NCBI GenBank assembly: GCA_006844705.1
Contig: SPJS01000110.1
Coordinates: 1 to 54,255 of the forward strand
From: Methylococcaceae bacterium
Lineage (GTDB): Bacteria > Pseudomonadota > Gammaproteobacteria > Methylococcales > Methylomonadaceae
Length of the DNA stretch: 54,255 bases
Direction: 5' to 3'
A model generated the notes under the pieces. That model was not told where the DNA came from. It ran no database searches and was given only the letters and a program-made list of their open reading frames with translations. Position 1 is the first letter of the stretch, and each line of letters opens with the position of its first letter. This document shows positions 45,759 through 54,255 of the stretch, piece by piece. The translations under genes and the position numbers were made by a program.

Positions 45759-46660
45759 TGCACAAGATCCAGAAAAAGCTGTTCCAGCCGATTAGTCTTG
45801 TTTTTTAGACTGAGCACCTTGACGCCCTGTCCGGTTAACTCGGCAAACAATTGATTCAATCCTTTTTCCTTGGGTACGGCCACTTCCAAAACATTGGGTT
45901 CTTTCAAGTTGAACTGATAATCATTAATCTTTGGTGCAGTGACTAAAGGAGTTGCCAGATTCAATACAAAATGCTCCAGATGGATCTGGCTTAATAATTG
46001 GCGCATGTCGGTATTTTTGATAATTTTTCCCTGATCGATAATCGCAATATTGCGGCACAGGCTTTCCGCCTCTTCCAGATAATGTGTGGTCAAAATTATG
46101 GTCGTCCCCTGTTGATTGACCTCTTCCATCAACGCCCACATGCTGCGCCGGATTTCAATATCCACACCCGCCGTCGGTTCATCCAGAATCAACAATCTGG
46201 GTGCATGCACCAAAGCCCGGGCAATCATTACCCGGCGTTTCATCCCGCCGGATAAACGCCTGGATACCGTATTACGTTTATCCCACAAATCCATCTGACG
46301 CAGACACTCATCCGCTCTGCTTCTGGCTTGTTTTCCTGGAATCCCGTAATACCCGGCCTGGTTGATCACGATATTTCTGACGGTTTCAAATTGATTAAAG
46401 TTAATTTCCTGCGGCACCAGGCCAATACAACTTTTGGCTTTAGCCGTTTCTTTATCCAGATCATGATCAAAAATATGCACCGAACCACTGCTTTTGGTCA
46501 CCAGGGAACTGATAATGCCAATCGCTGTCGATTTACCCGCGCCATTAGGCCCTAACAGAGCGAAAAAATCGCCATCTGCAACTTCAAGGTCGATGCCTTT
46601 TAACGCCTCAAACCCGTTCTTATACGTCTTGCACAGTTTTTTTATTGATAACGCATTCAT
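45755..46660 (-). CDS. ABC-2 exporter ATP-binding protein (YadG-like)
   Basis: 301 residues. Walker A GPNGAGKS (about 36-43), Q-loop in LVPQEINF, signature LSGGMKRR, Walker B LLILDEP and switch His in LTTHYLEEAE are all intact; the C-terminal 80 residues form the usual YadG tail. The start is placed at MNALSIKKL: the longest frame would add 42 unrelated residues and run into the divergent ppx gene. It partners with the overlapping permease gene. Confidence 0.93.
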   Translation of the reverse strand: MNALSIKKLCKTYKNGFEALKGIDLEVADGDFFALLGPNGAGKSTAIGIISSLVTKSSGSVHIFDHDLDKETAKAKSCIGLVPQEINFNQFETVRNIVINQAGYYGIPGKQARSRADECLRQMDLWDKRNTVSRRLSGGMKRRVMIARALVHAPRLLILDEPTAGVDIEIRRSMWALMEEVNQQGTTIILTTHYLEEAESLCRNIAIIDQGKIIKNTDMRQLLSQIHLEHFVLNLATPLVTAPKINDYQFNLKEPNVLEVAVPKEKGLNQLFAELTGQGVKVLSLKNKTNRLEQLFLDLVQ

Positions 46661-46779
46661 GCTGTAGGATATAATTTCCCGAAAAAATATAATCTGGCAT
46701 AGTGCTATTAAATTTGCATACTGGCACCGTGAACCATGAGATTTTATCAGAATCCTTTTGCCTATAATAATAACCGTAT

Positions 46780-48282
46780 ATGACACCTTCTGACTCAGCC
46801 CCTACCATTGTCGCCGCTGTTGACCTGGGATCAAACAGTTTTCACATGATTATTTGCAGCCTGAATGATGGAAAGCTGCAAATAGTCGATAAATTAAAAG
46901 AATCCGTCCGCCTTGCGGCAGGGCTGGATGAACAGCTTAACCTGAATTCAGAAACCCAGGAGCGCGCCCTGGCCTGTCTCAAACGATTTGGCCAGCGGAT
47001 TAAAGATTTTCCTGATAACTGCGTCAGCATCGTTGGCACCAATACCTTAAGAACCGCACAAAATTCTGCTGAATTTCTGGCTCTTGCCCAGCAAAACCTG
47101 GGGCACCCTATTCATATTATTTCCGGGATTGAAGAAGCTCGTCTGATTTATCAGGGCGTGGCGACCAGCCTGGGCAGCAATGTCAGTAATCGTTTCGTCA
47201 TGGATATCGGTGGCGGCAGTACCGAGTACATCATAGGCAGCGGAAGTGTCGCTCATACCAAAGAAAGCCTGCATCTTGGCTGCGTGACCTTCAGTAAACT
47301 GTTTTTTACCGATGGCAGCATATCAAAAAGAGCTTTCAAAGCCGCCGTCCTGCTGGGCCAACAACGTCTTGAGCCGTTTCAAAACAAGTTTAATCGCAAA
47401 AACTGGGATGAATCGATAGGCGCATCAGGCAGTTTAAAAGCAATCAACAATGTGTTAACAGCCACCGGCTGGAGTAACAACGGCATTACGTTAGAAGGAC
47501 TGGAAAAACTGATTGAATATATCTGCCAATGCAAACATGTTGATGAGCTGGATCTGCCCGAATTAAGCCAAGACCGTGCAATTGTGTTCCCGGCCGGTGT
47601 TGCCATCATCTATGCCACGTTCAAGGCCTTGAAAATTGAACAAATGACTATCTCGGACGGTGCATTACGTGAAGGGCTGATTCACGACCTGCTGGGGAGA
47701 ATGTACAATCATGACATCCGTTCTGAAACCAGCCGTACCCTCGCCCAGCATTATCGTTCGGATCTGGATCACGCCGATGCGGTCAAGCAAACGGCGCTGT
47801 ATATCTTCAGGCAATTAAAAGACCTTGATGCCCTGCTGGATAACCCGGCAAGCGAACAATTTTTAAGCTGGGCGGCAGAGCTCCATGAAATCGGTTTGAA
47901 TATCGCGCACAGCCAGTATCAAAAACACAGTGCCTATATTATAGAAAACGGAGACCTGGCCGGATTTTCCAAACAGGACCAGGCCGTGCTGGGCGCTATC
48001 GTAAAAACCCACCGAAAAAAATTCGCCCTGTCCCGGTTTGAAAAACTTCCTGGAATCTGGCCCCAAACGGCACCTGTTCTGACTATCATTTTAAGAATCG
48101 CGGTGTTATTAAACCGCAGTCGCATGCAGCAACGCCCCGCATTCAGCATTGATATTTCAAATAAACAGATTGTGGTTAAATTTGCCGACAACTGGCTTCA
48201 ACAAGCGCCACTCACCGAAGCAGACATGAAACTTGAAGCGAGCTATCTTGGCGCAAGCGCCTATCAACTGGAATACTGCTGA
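46780..48282 (+). CDS. ppx: Exopolyphosphatase (Ppx/GppA family)
   Basis: Removes terminal phosphate from long polyphosphate chains (relatives also hydrolyse pppGpp). 500 residues: ASKHA fold with AAVDLGSNSFHMIIC (about 11-25), GIEEARLIYQGV (about 119-130), glycine-rich MDIGGGSTEYI (about 146-156) with catalytic acidic residues, followed by a C-terminal HD-like helical region (WAAELHEIGLNIAHS, about 365-379) as in E. coli Ppx. No ppk is adjacent. The stop overlaps the start of the next gene (TGATG), so both are probably coupled. Confidence 0.95.
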   Translation: MTPSDSAPTIVAAVDLGSNSFHMIICSLNDGKLQIVDKLKESVRLAAGLDEQLNLNSETQERALACLKRFGQRIKDFPDNCVSIVGTNTLRTAQNSAEFLALAQQNLGHPIHIISGIEEARLIYQGVATSLGSNVSNRFVMDIGGGSTEYIIGSGSVAHTKESLHLGCVTFSKLFFTDGSISKRAFKAAVLLGQQRLEPFQNKFNRKNWDESIGASGSLKAINNVLTATGWSNNGITLEGLEKLIEYICQCKHVDELDLPELSQDRAIVFPAGVAIIYATFKALKIEQMTISDGALREGLIHDLLGRMYNHDIRSETSRTLAQHYRSDLDHADAVKQTALYIFRQLKDLDALLDNPASEQFLSWAAELHEIGLNIAHSQYQKHSAYIIENGDLAGFSKQDQAVLGAIVKTHRKKFALSRFEKLPGIWPQTAPVLTIILRIAVLLNRSRMQQRPAFSIDISNKQIVVKFADNWLQQAPLTEADMKLEASYLGASAYQLEYC

Positions 48283-49529
48283 TGTTGTGGCCACTGAGAA
48301 TTTTTTTCTTCTATGTGGCCGCCCCCCCCTTATTGCTTGCCTATCTTCTCTATTTTGCGATTGATAATAAAGCATTAAGCCCTGATGCTCCCAGGTTGAA
48401 TTCCTGGGATATTCAACGCGCAAAATACATCCTGCGCAACCCGACAGACAATAATAATGCAACCAAAACGATTGCACTCAATGAGCGCGACCTGAATATC
48501 GCCTGCAATTATTTGCTCAATCATCTGGTTAACAGTTCATCCCGTATTACCCTTAACAAAAACTCGCTGGGTTTTGTCATAACGCTGCATTTACCCGCTA
48601 ATCTGTTTGGCCATTATCTGAACATTACTTTCAATCTGCAAAAAACCTACGGCTACCCAAGCATCAATTCATTGCGTATTGGACAATGGGATATTGCCGA
48701 TGAATTTGCGGGTTTGATTATTGAAAGCATCATTAAATATTCGCCACTGAAACATTACTATATCCTTGCTTCGCAACATATCCGTCATATTGAAATCAAA
48801 CCCAAGCGGCTTTCCATTTCATATCTGTCATCCTTTCAGGAGGCAGCAAGCAGCGCCTCTTTACGTGAAAACAAAAGTTATCAAACCATTATTTTCTATC
48901 AGCAATTAATAAAACAAATCGTACTCGAGCATAACTCAAGAATGCGCTTGTCTTTAGCGGAAATCATGCAACCTTTGTTTTTAGCCGCCTATCAACGTTC
49001 TTCTGAAGCAGATGCGATAGAGGAGAACAGAGCTGTCATTCTTGCCGTCAGCAGTTATGTAAACAAACGCGAGCTCAATGCGTATTTGCCAATCAAGTTT
49101 AATACTCCCAAGCCTTACCATGTGTTCTTGTATCGTAGAATTGACATGGCCAAGCATTTTGTCGGCTCGGCGGCATTGGCCGCTACAGGCGCCTCCACCT
49201 TGGCACATATGCTGGGACAGGAAAAAGAATTGCTTGACTCCAAGCAACGTGGAGGAAGTGGATTTAGCTTTATCGACCTGGCCAGCGACCGGGCCGGCCT
49301 AAAGTTTGGTCAATATGCAACGCACTCACCCAGAAAGGCACGTGAATTACAAAAGGCCATGCATGATATCAATGATTATCGTGCATTTATGCCTGATGTC
49401 CGCGATCTTCCCGAACAAATGCCAAATCATGTGTTTAAAAAACGATATGGATCAATCTACAGTACACGCTATCAATCCATGCTGCAGATCATTGATCAGC
49501 GTATCTCATCTCTGCCCATTTATCGTTAG
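48282..49529 (+). CDS. Membrane-anchored protein with C-terminal YfiM-like segment, function unknown
   Basis: 415 residues. One N-terminal membrane helix (about 7-27), then a long region without recognised family. At about 285-345 a stretch (KHFVGSAALAATGAS, KELLDS, GSGFSFIDLASDRAG) resembles the pattern of YfiM-like predicted lipoproteins (HF-SA, KE-D, GSG-S-DLA-D-AG); this is a by-eye comparison. The gene is coupled to ppx by a TGATG overlap and closed by a strong terminator, so a role with polyphosphate metabolism at the membrane is possible but unproved. Confidence 0.8.
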   Translation: MLWPLRIFFFYVAAPPLLLAYLLYFAIDNKALSPDAPRLNSWDIQRAKYILRNPTDNNNATKTIALNERDLNIACNYLLNHLVNSSSRITLNKNSLGFVITLHLPANLFGHYLNITFNLQKTYGYPSINSLRIGQWDIADEFAGLIIESIIKYSPLKHYYILASQHIRHIEIKPKRLSISYLSSFQEAASSASLRENKSYQTIIFYQQLIKQIVLEHNSRMRLSLAEIMQPLFLAAYQRSSEADAIEENRAVILAVSSYVNKRELNAYLPIKFNTPKPYHVFLYRRIDMAKHFVGSAALAATGASTLAHMLGQEKELLDSKQRGGSGFSFIDLASDRAGLKFGQYATHSPRKARELQKAMHDINDYRAFMPDVRDLPEQMPNHVFKKRYGSIYSTRYQSMLQIIDQRISSLPIYR

Positions 49530-49533
49530 GCAA

Positions 49534-49559
49534 AAAAAGGAGGGTCACCCCTCCTTTTT
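49534..49559 (+). terminator. Terminator of the ppx operon
   Basis: 11-bp stem AAAAAGGAGGG/CCCTCCTTTTT with a TCAC loop, 5 nt after the stop; A- and T-runs make it usable in both directions. Confidence 0.92.
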
Positions 49560-49590
49560 AACTCCCGAAAGCAACATTCCAGGAGCTTGT

Positions 49591-49735
49591 CCGGTTATGG
49601 GATTCGTCGTGAGGCGCGTGGGACATCGAGCGGATTTTTTTTATCTTTTGAGGCGCATAGAGGCGCTACGTAACGAAAAAGACTCGAAAAATCAGCCGAT
49701 ATTCCATCGCCGCAGTAGAATCATCCATAATCCGA
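49591..49735. repeat. MITE-like repeat element, about 145 bp
   Basis: The two ends form imperfect inverted repeats of about 25 bp: left CCGGTTATGGGATTCGTCG and, read from the right on the opposite strand, TCGGATTATGGATGATTC. The right end (49705-49734) is identical over 30 bp with 43631-43660. No open frame inside. It fills the space between the ppx operon terminator and the end of the cytochrome c peroxidase gene. Confidence 0.6.
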
Positions 49736-49742
49736 CAGTCTC

Positions 49743-50741
49743 CTAATTAAATGTTTTGTCATCCAGTCCAGGTAATTTTGGCATCTCCTGTTTAGGAAAT
49801 TCGCCCGTCAACGCATGCAGGAAAGCCACAATATCTTCAATATCGTTATCTTCAAGATCAACACCTAACTGAAGTTTAGCCATAAGCTGTACAGCTCTGT
49901 CCAGCGTCTTGACTTTTCCATTATGAAAATAAGGTGCAGTCAAAGCAATATTACGCAAGGTAGGCACTTTCCAATAGTTCTCATCATCTTCCTTGCCGGT
50001 GACTTCAGCCAGTCCTTTGTCATCACTCAAATCATATTGTGCTTCAAAGTAGCCATTTTTAATCGTAGGAAATTTCTGGAATGTCCCAGCGCCATTAAAT
50101 GCCGGCCCACTATGACACCCGGTGCAGCCTAATTCCACGGCTTTTTTCATACCACGCACCTGTTGTGCCGTCATGGCAGATTTTTTACCTTTTACATATT
50201 TATCATACGGGCTGTTTGGCGTAATCAAGGTTCTCTCGTAAGCAGCGATGGCTTTTGTCGCGTTATCTTTAGAAATGGAATCCTTACCAAAAACTTTGCT
50301 AAACGCTTTTTGGTAGCCGTCAATTTTTTCCAGGCGCGCCACCACATCATCCCAACTTTTCATGCCCATTTCGATAGGGTTGGTCACAGGGCCTGCCGCC
50401 TGTTCTTCCAGACTCGCCGCGCGGCCATCCCAGAATTGAACCTTATTGAACGCTGCATTCCACACCGTCGGCGCACTACGTCCGCCCACCTGGCCCCCAA
50501 CACCCACAGAGCCACCACGGTTATCATCACCGCCCAGCATGGTGTTATGGCAAGAGGCGCATGAAACTGTCCCGGATGAGGACAAACGAGGATCATGATA
50601 AAGCATCTTACCCAGCTCAACTTTCTCTTTTGTCGTCGGATTATCAGCCGGTGCCGGGGCTTTCGTTGGCAAGGCTTGCGCCATTACACTCATCGAACCG
50701 GTCAATGCAAGCACAGTGACCAGACATTTTGTTTTAAACAT
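49743..50741 (-). CDS. Di-haem cytochrome c peroxidase (CcpA/MauG family)
   Basis: Periplasmic enzyme that reduces H2O2 with electrons from cytochrome c. 332 residues with a signal peptide (to about SVMA, 19-21). Haem-binding motifs are CASCH (61-65) and CTGCH (206-210), with WDGRAASLEEQAAGP (about 104-118) and LRNIALTAPYFHNG near 267-280 typical of bacterial CCP. GGAGGAG lies 3 nt before the ATG at 50741 (the open TTG upstream is part of that site). Single gene, no partner cytochrome nearby. Confidence 0.95.
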   Translation of the reverse strand: MFKTKCLVTVLALTGSMSVMAQALPTKAPAPADNPTTKEKVELGKMLYHDPRLSSSGTVSCASCHNTMLGGDDNRGGSVGVGGQVGGRSAPTVWNAAFNKVQFWDGRAASLEEQAAGPVTNPIEMGMKSWDDVVARLEKIDGYQKAFSKVFGKDSISKDNATKAIAAYERTLITPNSPYDKYVKGKKSAMTAQQVRGMKKAVELGCTGCHSGPAFNGAGTFQKFPTIKNGYFEAQYDLSDDKGLAEVTGKEDDENYWKVPTLRNIALTAPYFHNGKVKTLDRAVQLMAKLQLGVDLEDNDIEDIVAFLHALTGEFPKQEMPKLPGLDDKTFN

Positions 50742-51233
50742 ACACTCCTCCAAATATTTTTATAATTACTGGTGGAAGAATTGTAAGGGATGATTTATAC
50801 AAGGTAAAACAAATTGTAGGGTATTCATCTCATTAGCTGAAAATATAGCTGTTTCCGGACTGGAATATTTACAAGGCGAACAAGACGCCGTGTTCTGGCA
50901 TGAATGCCTGAATGGCGAAATCTGAGGTATGGTCGGAGTTTCTGACCGGCATGTCAGTCTCTCGTTAAACCTTGCATTGCTTATTAAGCACGTCCTTCAA
51001 GTTTATCCAGATAGTCTTACGGTCTATGTTTTGAACGTCACAACCATTATCGAATGACAAATTTTGTCAGTTACTGGCAAAGTTAATCAACTGTATTCAA
51101 GTTTAAAATACAAAAAAACCATAAATAAAAACATAAGCTATTGATAATAAATACATAATTCAAACACTTTAAAGATTGGCACACCTCATGCTTTGAATAC
51201 AACGACTTCTTTACAACAAAATTAGGTTAAATA
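50742..51233 (+). other. Intergenic region upstream of pilA
   Basis: 492 bp. It carries the pilA sigma-54 promoter at 51176-51194 and AT-rich sequence before it. On the plus strand about 47 stop-free codons end at 50925 (EYLQGEQDAVFWHECLNGEI at the end), without a start codon; this may be a gene remnant. Nothing else recognised. Confidence 0.4.
51176..51194 (+). promoter_or_regulatory. Sigma-54 promoter of pilA
   Basis: TTGGCACACCTCATGCTTT with GG and GC 10 nt apart, about 40 nt before the pilA ATG. This fits the PilS-PilR/RpoN control known for pilA in Pseudomonas. No PilR sites were assigned. Confidence 0.9.
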
Positions 51234-51683
51234 ATGAATAAATCTCAACAACAAGGTTTTACTCTTATCGAATTAATGATCGTCGTCGCGATCATCGGTA
51301 TCTTGGCATCCATTGCGATTCCAGCGTATCAGGATTATATGACTAGAGCTAAATGGTCTAAAGCTCTAGCCGGGATCGCTGCCATGAAATTAGCTATTGG
51401 AGAATGTTTAAACGACAATGGTGGTACCGAAGCATCTTGTGATACATTTGCAAGATTAGCTCCATACGGAGTTTCGGTAGCTCCATCTGGTGTAGCCGTT
51501 GAAAATGCGACCGTAAGCATGCCTGGAACTGTTGCTACAATTAGAATAGCTGGCGGAGCAAATCTGGGGACATGCACATTTGACATGACACCATCCGTTG
51601 ATAATGATAGCGGCACAATCTCTTGGGTACCTGTAGTACAAGCAGGCACAGGTTGTGTATCCTTAGTCAAAGGTGCAAGCTAA
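51234..51683 (+). CDS. pilA: Type IV pilin (major pilin PilA)
   Basis: 149-residue prepilin. Leader MNKSQQQG is cut by PilD before Phe9, giving mature [20 protein letters not shown] with Glu5, the standard N-methylated helix. Four cysteines (about 58, 69, 123 and 142) can form disulfides, including the C-terminal D-loop. The chain ends in ...VKGAS; a C-terminal serine is the glycosylation site of P. aeruginosa 1244 pilin. Downstream of a sigma-54 promoter and followed by a terminator, then an O-antigen-ligase family gene, the same order as pilA-tfpO. Confidence 0.95.
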   Translation: MNKSQQQGFTLIELMIVVAIIGILASIAIPAYQDYMTRAKWSKALAGIAAMKLAIGECLNDNGGTEASCDTFARLAPYGVSVAPSGVAVENATVSMPGTVATIRIAGGANLGTCTFDMTPSVDNDSGTISWVPVVQAGTGCVSLVKGAS

Positions 51684-51705
51684 TAATTACTTTAGCTTAA
51701 CCCTA

Positions 51706-51738
51706 AAAGCCACACTCAACCGAGTGTGGCTTTTTTTT
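51706..51738 (+). terminator. Terminator of pilA
   Basis: 9-bp stem GCCACACTC/GAGTGTGGC, AACC loop, eight T. Some readthrough would be needed to express the next gene, whose start is 20 bp further on. Confidence 0.92.
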
Positions 51739-51757
51739 GTATTGTCGCATCCAAAAC

Positions 51758-53191
51758 ATGACATACAAGCCCCTTCTTGACTTTAAACAAGCTTTAATAA
51801 TGGTATTGGCGTGTGTCTCCGTGCTTTTCTTTCTCAATCACCCTGCCTTCGCTTATAACGAGAAAAGAATACTCCTTCTAGGGCTTGTAACTTTTAATCT
51901 ATTTGTACATGTATTTACGGCAAATCATCCTTGTATTTTTTTCCGTTTCAACAAGCGCACGATAATTTCACTTTTAATCATTATTACCTTGGGGCTATGC
52001 TCAATATTTCAGGCGATCAAAGCAGAATACGCCATGTTAGAGCTCAGCCTTATGCTGTCTTTGCTTTTGTTTACCTTGACTTATGGGTTCACTAACAGGC
52101 AGAGTTTTCATCAAAACAGTACGATAATTTTCTCAACACTCATACTTTCTGGCATTCTGTATGAAATACGTTTTTTTTCAGGCTTTCTGGCCTCGTTTTT
52201 TGCCAACATCCCTTTAATATGGCCAGAACCGTTTGCCGGATTTTCAAACGTTCGCTTTTTTAATCAATTTCAAGTTTGGACTATTCCATTATTCGCCCTT
52301 CCCGCTCTACTCCATCCGCATCTTTCCAACACGCTAAAAAAAACGCTGTTTGCTGTAGCCAGCTGTTGGGGAATCTTGTTTGTCGCCACGTTAAGTCGAG
52401 GGGCTTTTTTGAGTTCTGCATTGGCCATTTTACTTACCTGGATACTATTCAGAGCACATAGCCATAAACTTCTTACCCGCACGCTGCTGATTCTTATAGT
52501 TGGATGCCTGAGTTATATTCTGTTATTCAAATGGCTACCCGGAATTTTTGAAAACAAAAGTACCTCTGCATTAAGACCGGTGCATGAATTTGGTAACACC
52601 TATGACAGGCTGTTTTTATGGAACGTCGCTATTGAGCACATTATGCAACAGCCCTGGCTGGGCATTGGCCCGATGCACTATGCTTATCACCCGGGCCCTA
52701 CTCACGCACATCCTCACAACAGTGTGTTGCAATGGGCGGCAGAAATGGGCATTCCCTCCACATTACTGGTGCTGTATCTGGCATTTTCTGCGATGCGTGC
52801 CTGGATTAAAAAATTTTATCGTTTGACTGCAGAGAATGCTCACTATGTCTCTCCACATCTTTGGGTGGGTCTATTCTGCGCTATGTTGTCAGGCATGATT
52901 TATTCGCTGTTCAGCGGTGTGTTTGTCATGCCATTAAGCCAACTGATGTTTGTTCTGCTTGCCGGATGGATGATGGGCATTTACTTTTATGATATCGAGG
53001 AAAAACCAGTCAAACCCGTCTACGTATTGGCCTATAAAGCGTTTGCAGGGATTACCTTGATTGCCCTGGTTTATTCCGTTTTACCCAGCCTGTTGCCACG
53101 ATTGCATAATGATTATGCCGGGCTGGCGAGTAAAAAATACAGTGTCATCGCCCCCCGTTTCTGGCAGCTGGGCGGCATTCCCCACGATTAA
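51758..53191 (+). CDS. O-antigen ligase family membrane protein, probable pilin glycosyltransferase (TfpO/PilO-like)
   Basis: 477 residues with about 11 helices and the Wzy-C core: a large periplasmic loop with WLGIGPMHYAYHPGPTHAHPHNSVLQWAAEMG abbreviated as GIGPMHYAYHP and HAHPHNSVLQW (about 304-325), the motif in which the histidine and glycine-rich patch lie. This family transfers lipid-linked glycan to lipid A, other O-antigen units or pilin. Its position 75 bp after pilA and the pilin's C-terminal serine support pilin glycosylation. Length agrees with TfpO (about 460). The upstream TTG frame overlaps the pilA terminator and was not used; the ATG at 51758 has no strong ribosome site. Confidence 0.85.
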   Translation: MTYKPLLDFKQALIMVLACVSVLFFLNHPAFAYNEKRILLLGLVTFNLFVHVFTANHPCIFFRFNKRTIISLLIIITLGLCSIFQAIKAEYAMLELSLMLSLLLFTLTYGFTNRQSFHQNSTIIFSTLILSGILYEIRFFSGFLASFFANIPLIWPEPFAGFSNVRFFNQFQVWTIPLFALPALLHPHLSNTLKKTLFAVASCWGILFVATLSRGAFLSSALAILLTWILFRAHSHKLLTRTLLILIVGCLSYILLFKWLPGIFENKSTSALRPVHEFGNTYDRLFLWNVAIEHIMQQPWLGIGPMHYAYHPGPTHAHPHNSVLQWAAEMGIPSTLLVLYLAFSAMRAWIKKFYRLTAENAHYVSPHLWVGLFCAMLSGMIYSLFSGVFVMPLSQLMFVLLAGWMMGIYFYDIEEKPVKPVYVLAYKAFAGITLIALVYSVLPSLLPRLHNDYAGLASKKYSVIAPRFWQLGGIPHD

Positions 53192-53312
53192 TCAATTCGT
53201 TTTCATACCGTCTATTACCTGATTCAAAAAAAAGTGAGTTGTCTGAAGACGCACTGATTCACGACCTCCAGAAAAAAATTTGTGTCATTCGTTTATTTTC
53301 TGGTCTGCTACC

Positions 53313-53513
53313 TTGATGACCATAGACACTGTCCCCACAGGCTTTTCTTTTGAACCCCCGCCTGGCCCGGCAATGCCTGTCACAGAATTTAACCATCTTT
53401 TTGTCAGAGATAAACAATATATTGCTATAACAAAATCTATTCCACGTTTTTGGAAAAATGGAAGCATCTATGAGTTAACTAGCGAAAATAATCAACTGCA
53501 TGAATCAAAATAA
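53313..53513 (+). CDS. Possible small protein, unknown
   Basis: 66 codons. The sequence starts MTIDTVPTGFSFEPPPGP and looks protein-like, but there is no ribosome site, no recognised family, and its end overlaps the convergent ligase gene by 22 bp. It could be a remnant of a larger gene. Rest of the 53192-53491 interval holds nothing I can name. Confidence 0.25.
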   Translation: MMTIDTVPTGFSFEPPPGPAMPVTEFNHLFVRDKQYIAITKSIPRFWKNGSIYELTSENNQLHESK

Positions 53514-54255
53514 GTATTCAACTGGATATTTTCAGGGTATCTTCTAACCCCTTGTAACAGCAATTGACATTTTTCTTTTTCTTGCCCCATAACCTCATAA
53601 GCTTGGCTTAATTCCTCATATATATTTTCGTCTGGCATATATTTTATATACTCTTCTGCCCAGCCTATATACATCTGAATATTCATTTTATCTTGATGTT
53701 TCATTCCACTATAAAACAACACATTCATTAAAAGCCTTTCTGCATCAGGCTGAAAATAATAATTAACCAAAGATTTATCTAAAGTTGAATTATCAAAATC
53801 TTTATTTACAAATTTATATATCTCTCTTCTTGAAATTTCAGAATGATATAAAAAATACATACCAAAGATATATAACAGGGGAATACTCAAAAAAATATAT
53901 CTATACGAAACATCGTTTATGTTAACAAAATGAACACCAACACCTTTAAAAACAATATATAGTAAAAAAACAAACAACAACCAATGCAATGATGATAAAT
54001 AAAATGGTAACTCCACCTGGGTATGTAATATTATAGGAACTAAAACACCAAGCATACTCAATCCTGCTTTAAATCTATTTTTAATCAGTCCATTAATTAT
54101 TATCCATGAAATAATAACCCCCCCTAATACACCTACAACCCCAGTTTCAATAACCCAAATTAAAATTTCATTATGAGGGTGCGTAATAAATGGAACGTGT
54201 TTGACATCATTATTTTGTAGATAAAAATCTGGAGCAATATCATACCATGCATTTA
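53492..54255 (-). CDS. Second O-antigen ligase/PglL-like protein, N-terminus beyond the window
   Basis: Only the last 254 codons are seen, open to base 54255. The visible part starts in the Wzy-C region (HVPFITHPHNEILIWVIETG just inside the edge), continues with several helices, and ends in a soluble helical tail (from about 54061 on with PDAERLLMNVLFYSG and EELSQAYEVMGQEKEKCQLL), like the Wzy-C2 tail of PglL-type oligosaccharyltransferases. It is very AT-rich compared with the rest of the window, suggesting recent transfer. Convergent with the TfpO-like gene region. It may be a pilin/protein O-glycosylase or an O-antigen polymerase. Confidence 0.8.
   Translation of the reverse strand, partial: NAWYDIAPDFYLQNNDVKHVPFITHPHNEILIWVIETGVVGVLGGVIISWIIINGLIKNRFKAGLSMLGVLVPIILHTQVELPFYLSSLHWLLFVFLLYIVFKGVGVHFVNINDVSYRYIFLSIPLLYIFGMYFLYHSEISRREIYKFVNKDFDNSTLDKSLVNYYFQPDAERLLMNVLFYSGMKHQDKMNIQMYIGWAEEYIKYMPDENIYEELSQAYEVMGQEKEKCQLLLQGVRRYPENIQLNTYFDSCS

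Noticed and set aside
46661..46786. Upstream extension of the ABC ATPase (42 extra residues)
   Set aside because: Extension is not conserved-looking and would overlap the divergent ppx start; MNALSIKKL is the family-typical start.
1..54255. CRISPR arrays, prophage or transposase genes
   Set aside because: No regularly spaced repeats and no integrase, transposase or phage-structural frame was seen on either strand.

Overview
The window comes from a gammaproteobacterium of moderate GC content. The left part has the order ppiD / tRNA-Asp / tRNA-Val / hupB / lon / clpX / clpP / tig / tRNA-Leu (all on the minus strand), known from Pseudomonas and related gammaproteobacteria. Type IV pili, sigma-54 promoters, many c-di-GMP proteins and nitrate/ammonium uptake point to a free-living aquatic bacterium. 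A Methylococcales-like host is possible, but no diagnostic methane gene is present, so this is only a guess.

Layout. 1-8.4 kb: housekeeping protein quality control (PpiD, Lon, ClpXP, trigger factor), HU and three tRNAs. 8.5-22.2 kb, all minus strand: a nitrogen-source island. In transcription order it holds a chemoreceptor without a sensor domain, a NIT-like membrane sensor protein, an Amt-chemoreceptor fusion, an Amt-PAS-GGDEF-EAL fusion, then nrtA-nrtB-nrtCD for nitrate uptake and an outer-membrane porin. The nrtA upstream region combines two NtrC-like sites, a correctly spaced sigma-54 promoter and a leader in which a hexaloop hairpin overlaps an intrinsic terminator, the design of ANTAR-type nitrate antitermination.

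22.6-31 kb, plus strand: the Anbu-associated cluster (transglutaminase-DUF2126, circularly permuted ATP-grasp fused to alpha-E, a second transglutaminase, and the Anbu proteasome-like peptidase), interrupted by a Fur-regulated bfd. 31.4-49.5 kb: tRNA-Thr, YgiQ-type radical SAM protein, a spermidine-synthase-like protein, a MATE exporter, two large convergent GGDEF/EAL proteins (one with two tandem periplasmic binding domains), a membrane protein, Bcp-type peroxiredoxin, a Gfo/Idh/MocA oxidoreductase, an ABC-2 exporter, and ppx with a coupled partner of unknown function. 49.5-54.3 kb: a short repeat element, a di-haem cytochrome c peroxidase, sigma-54-driven pilA, a TfpO-like O-antigen-ligase family protein next to a pilin that ends in serine, and an AT-rich partial second Wzy/PglL-like gene.

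The strongest candidate for an undescribed system is the 9.9-22.2 kb island. Ammonium (two Amt receptor fusions) and probably nitrate (the NIT protein) would be read at the membrane and fed into chemotaxis and c-di-GMP, next to a nitrate transporter that appears to be under double control, general nitrogen limitation (NtrC/sigma-54) and nitrate itself (leader antitermination).
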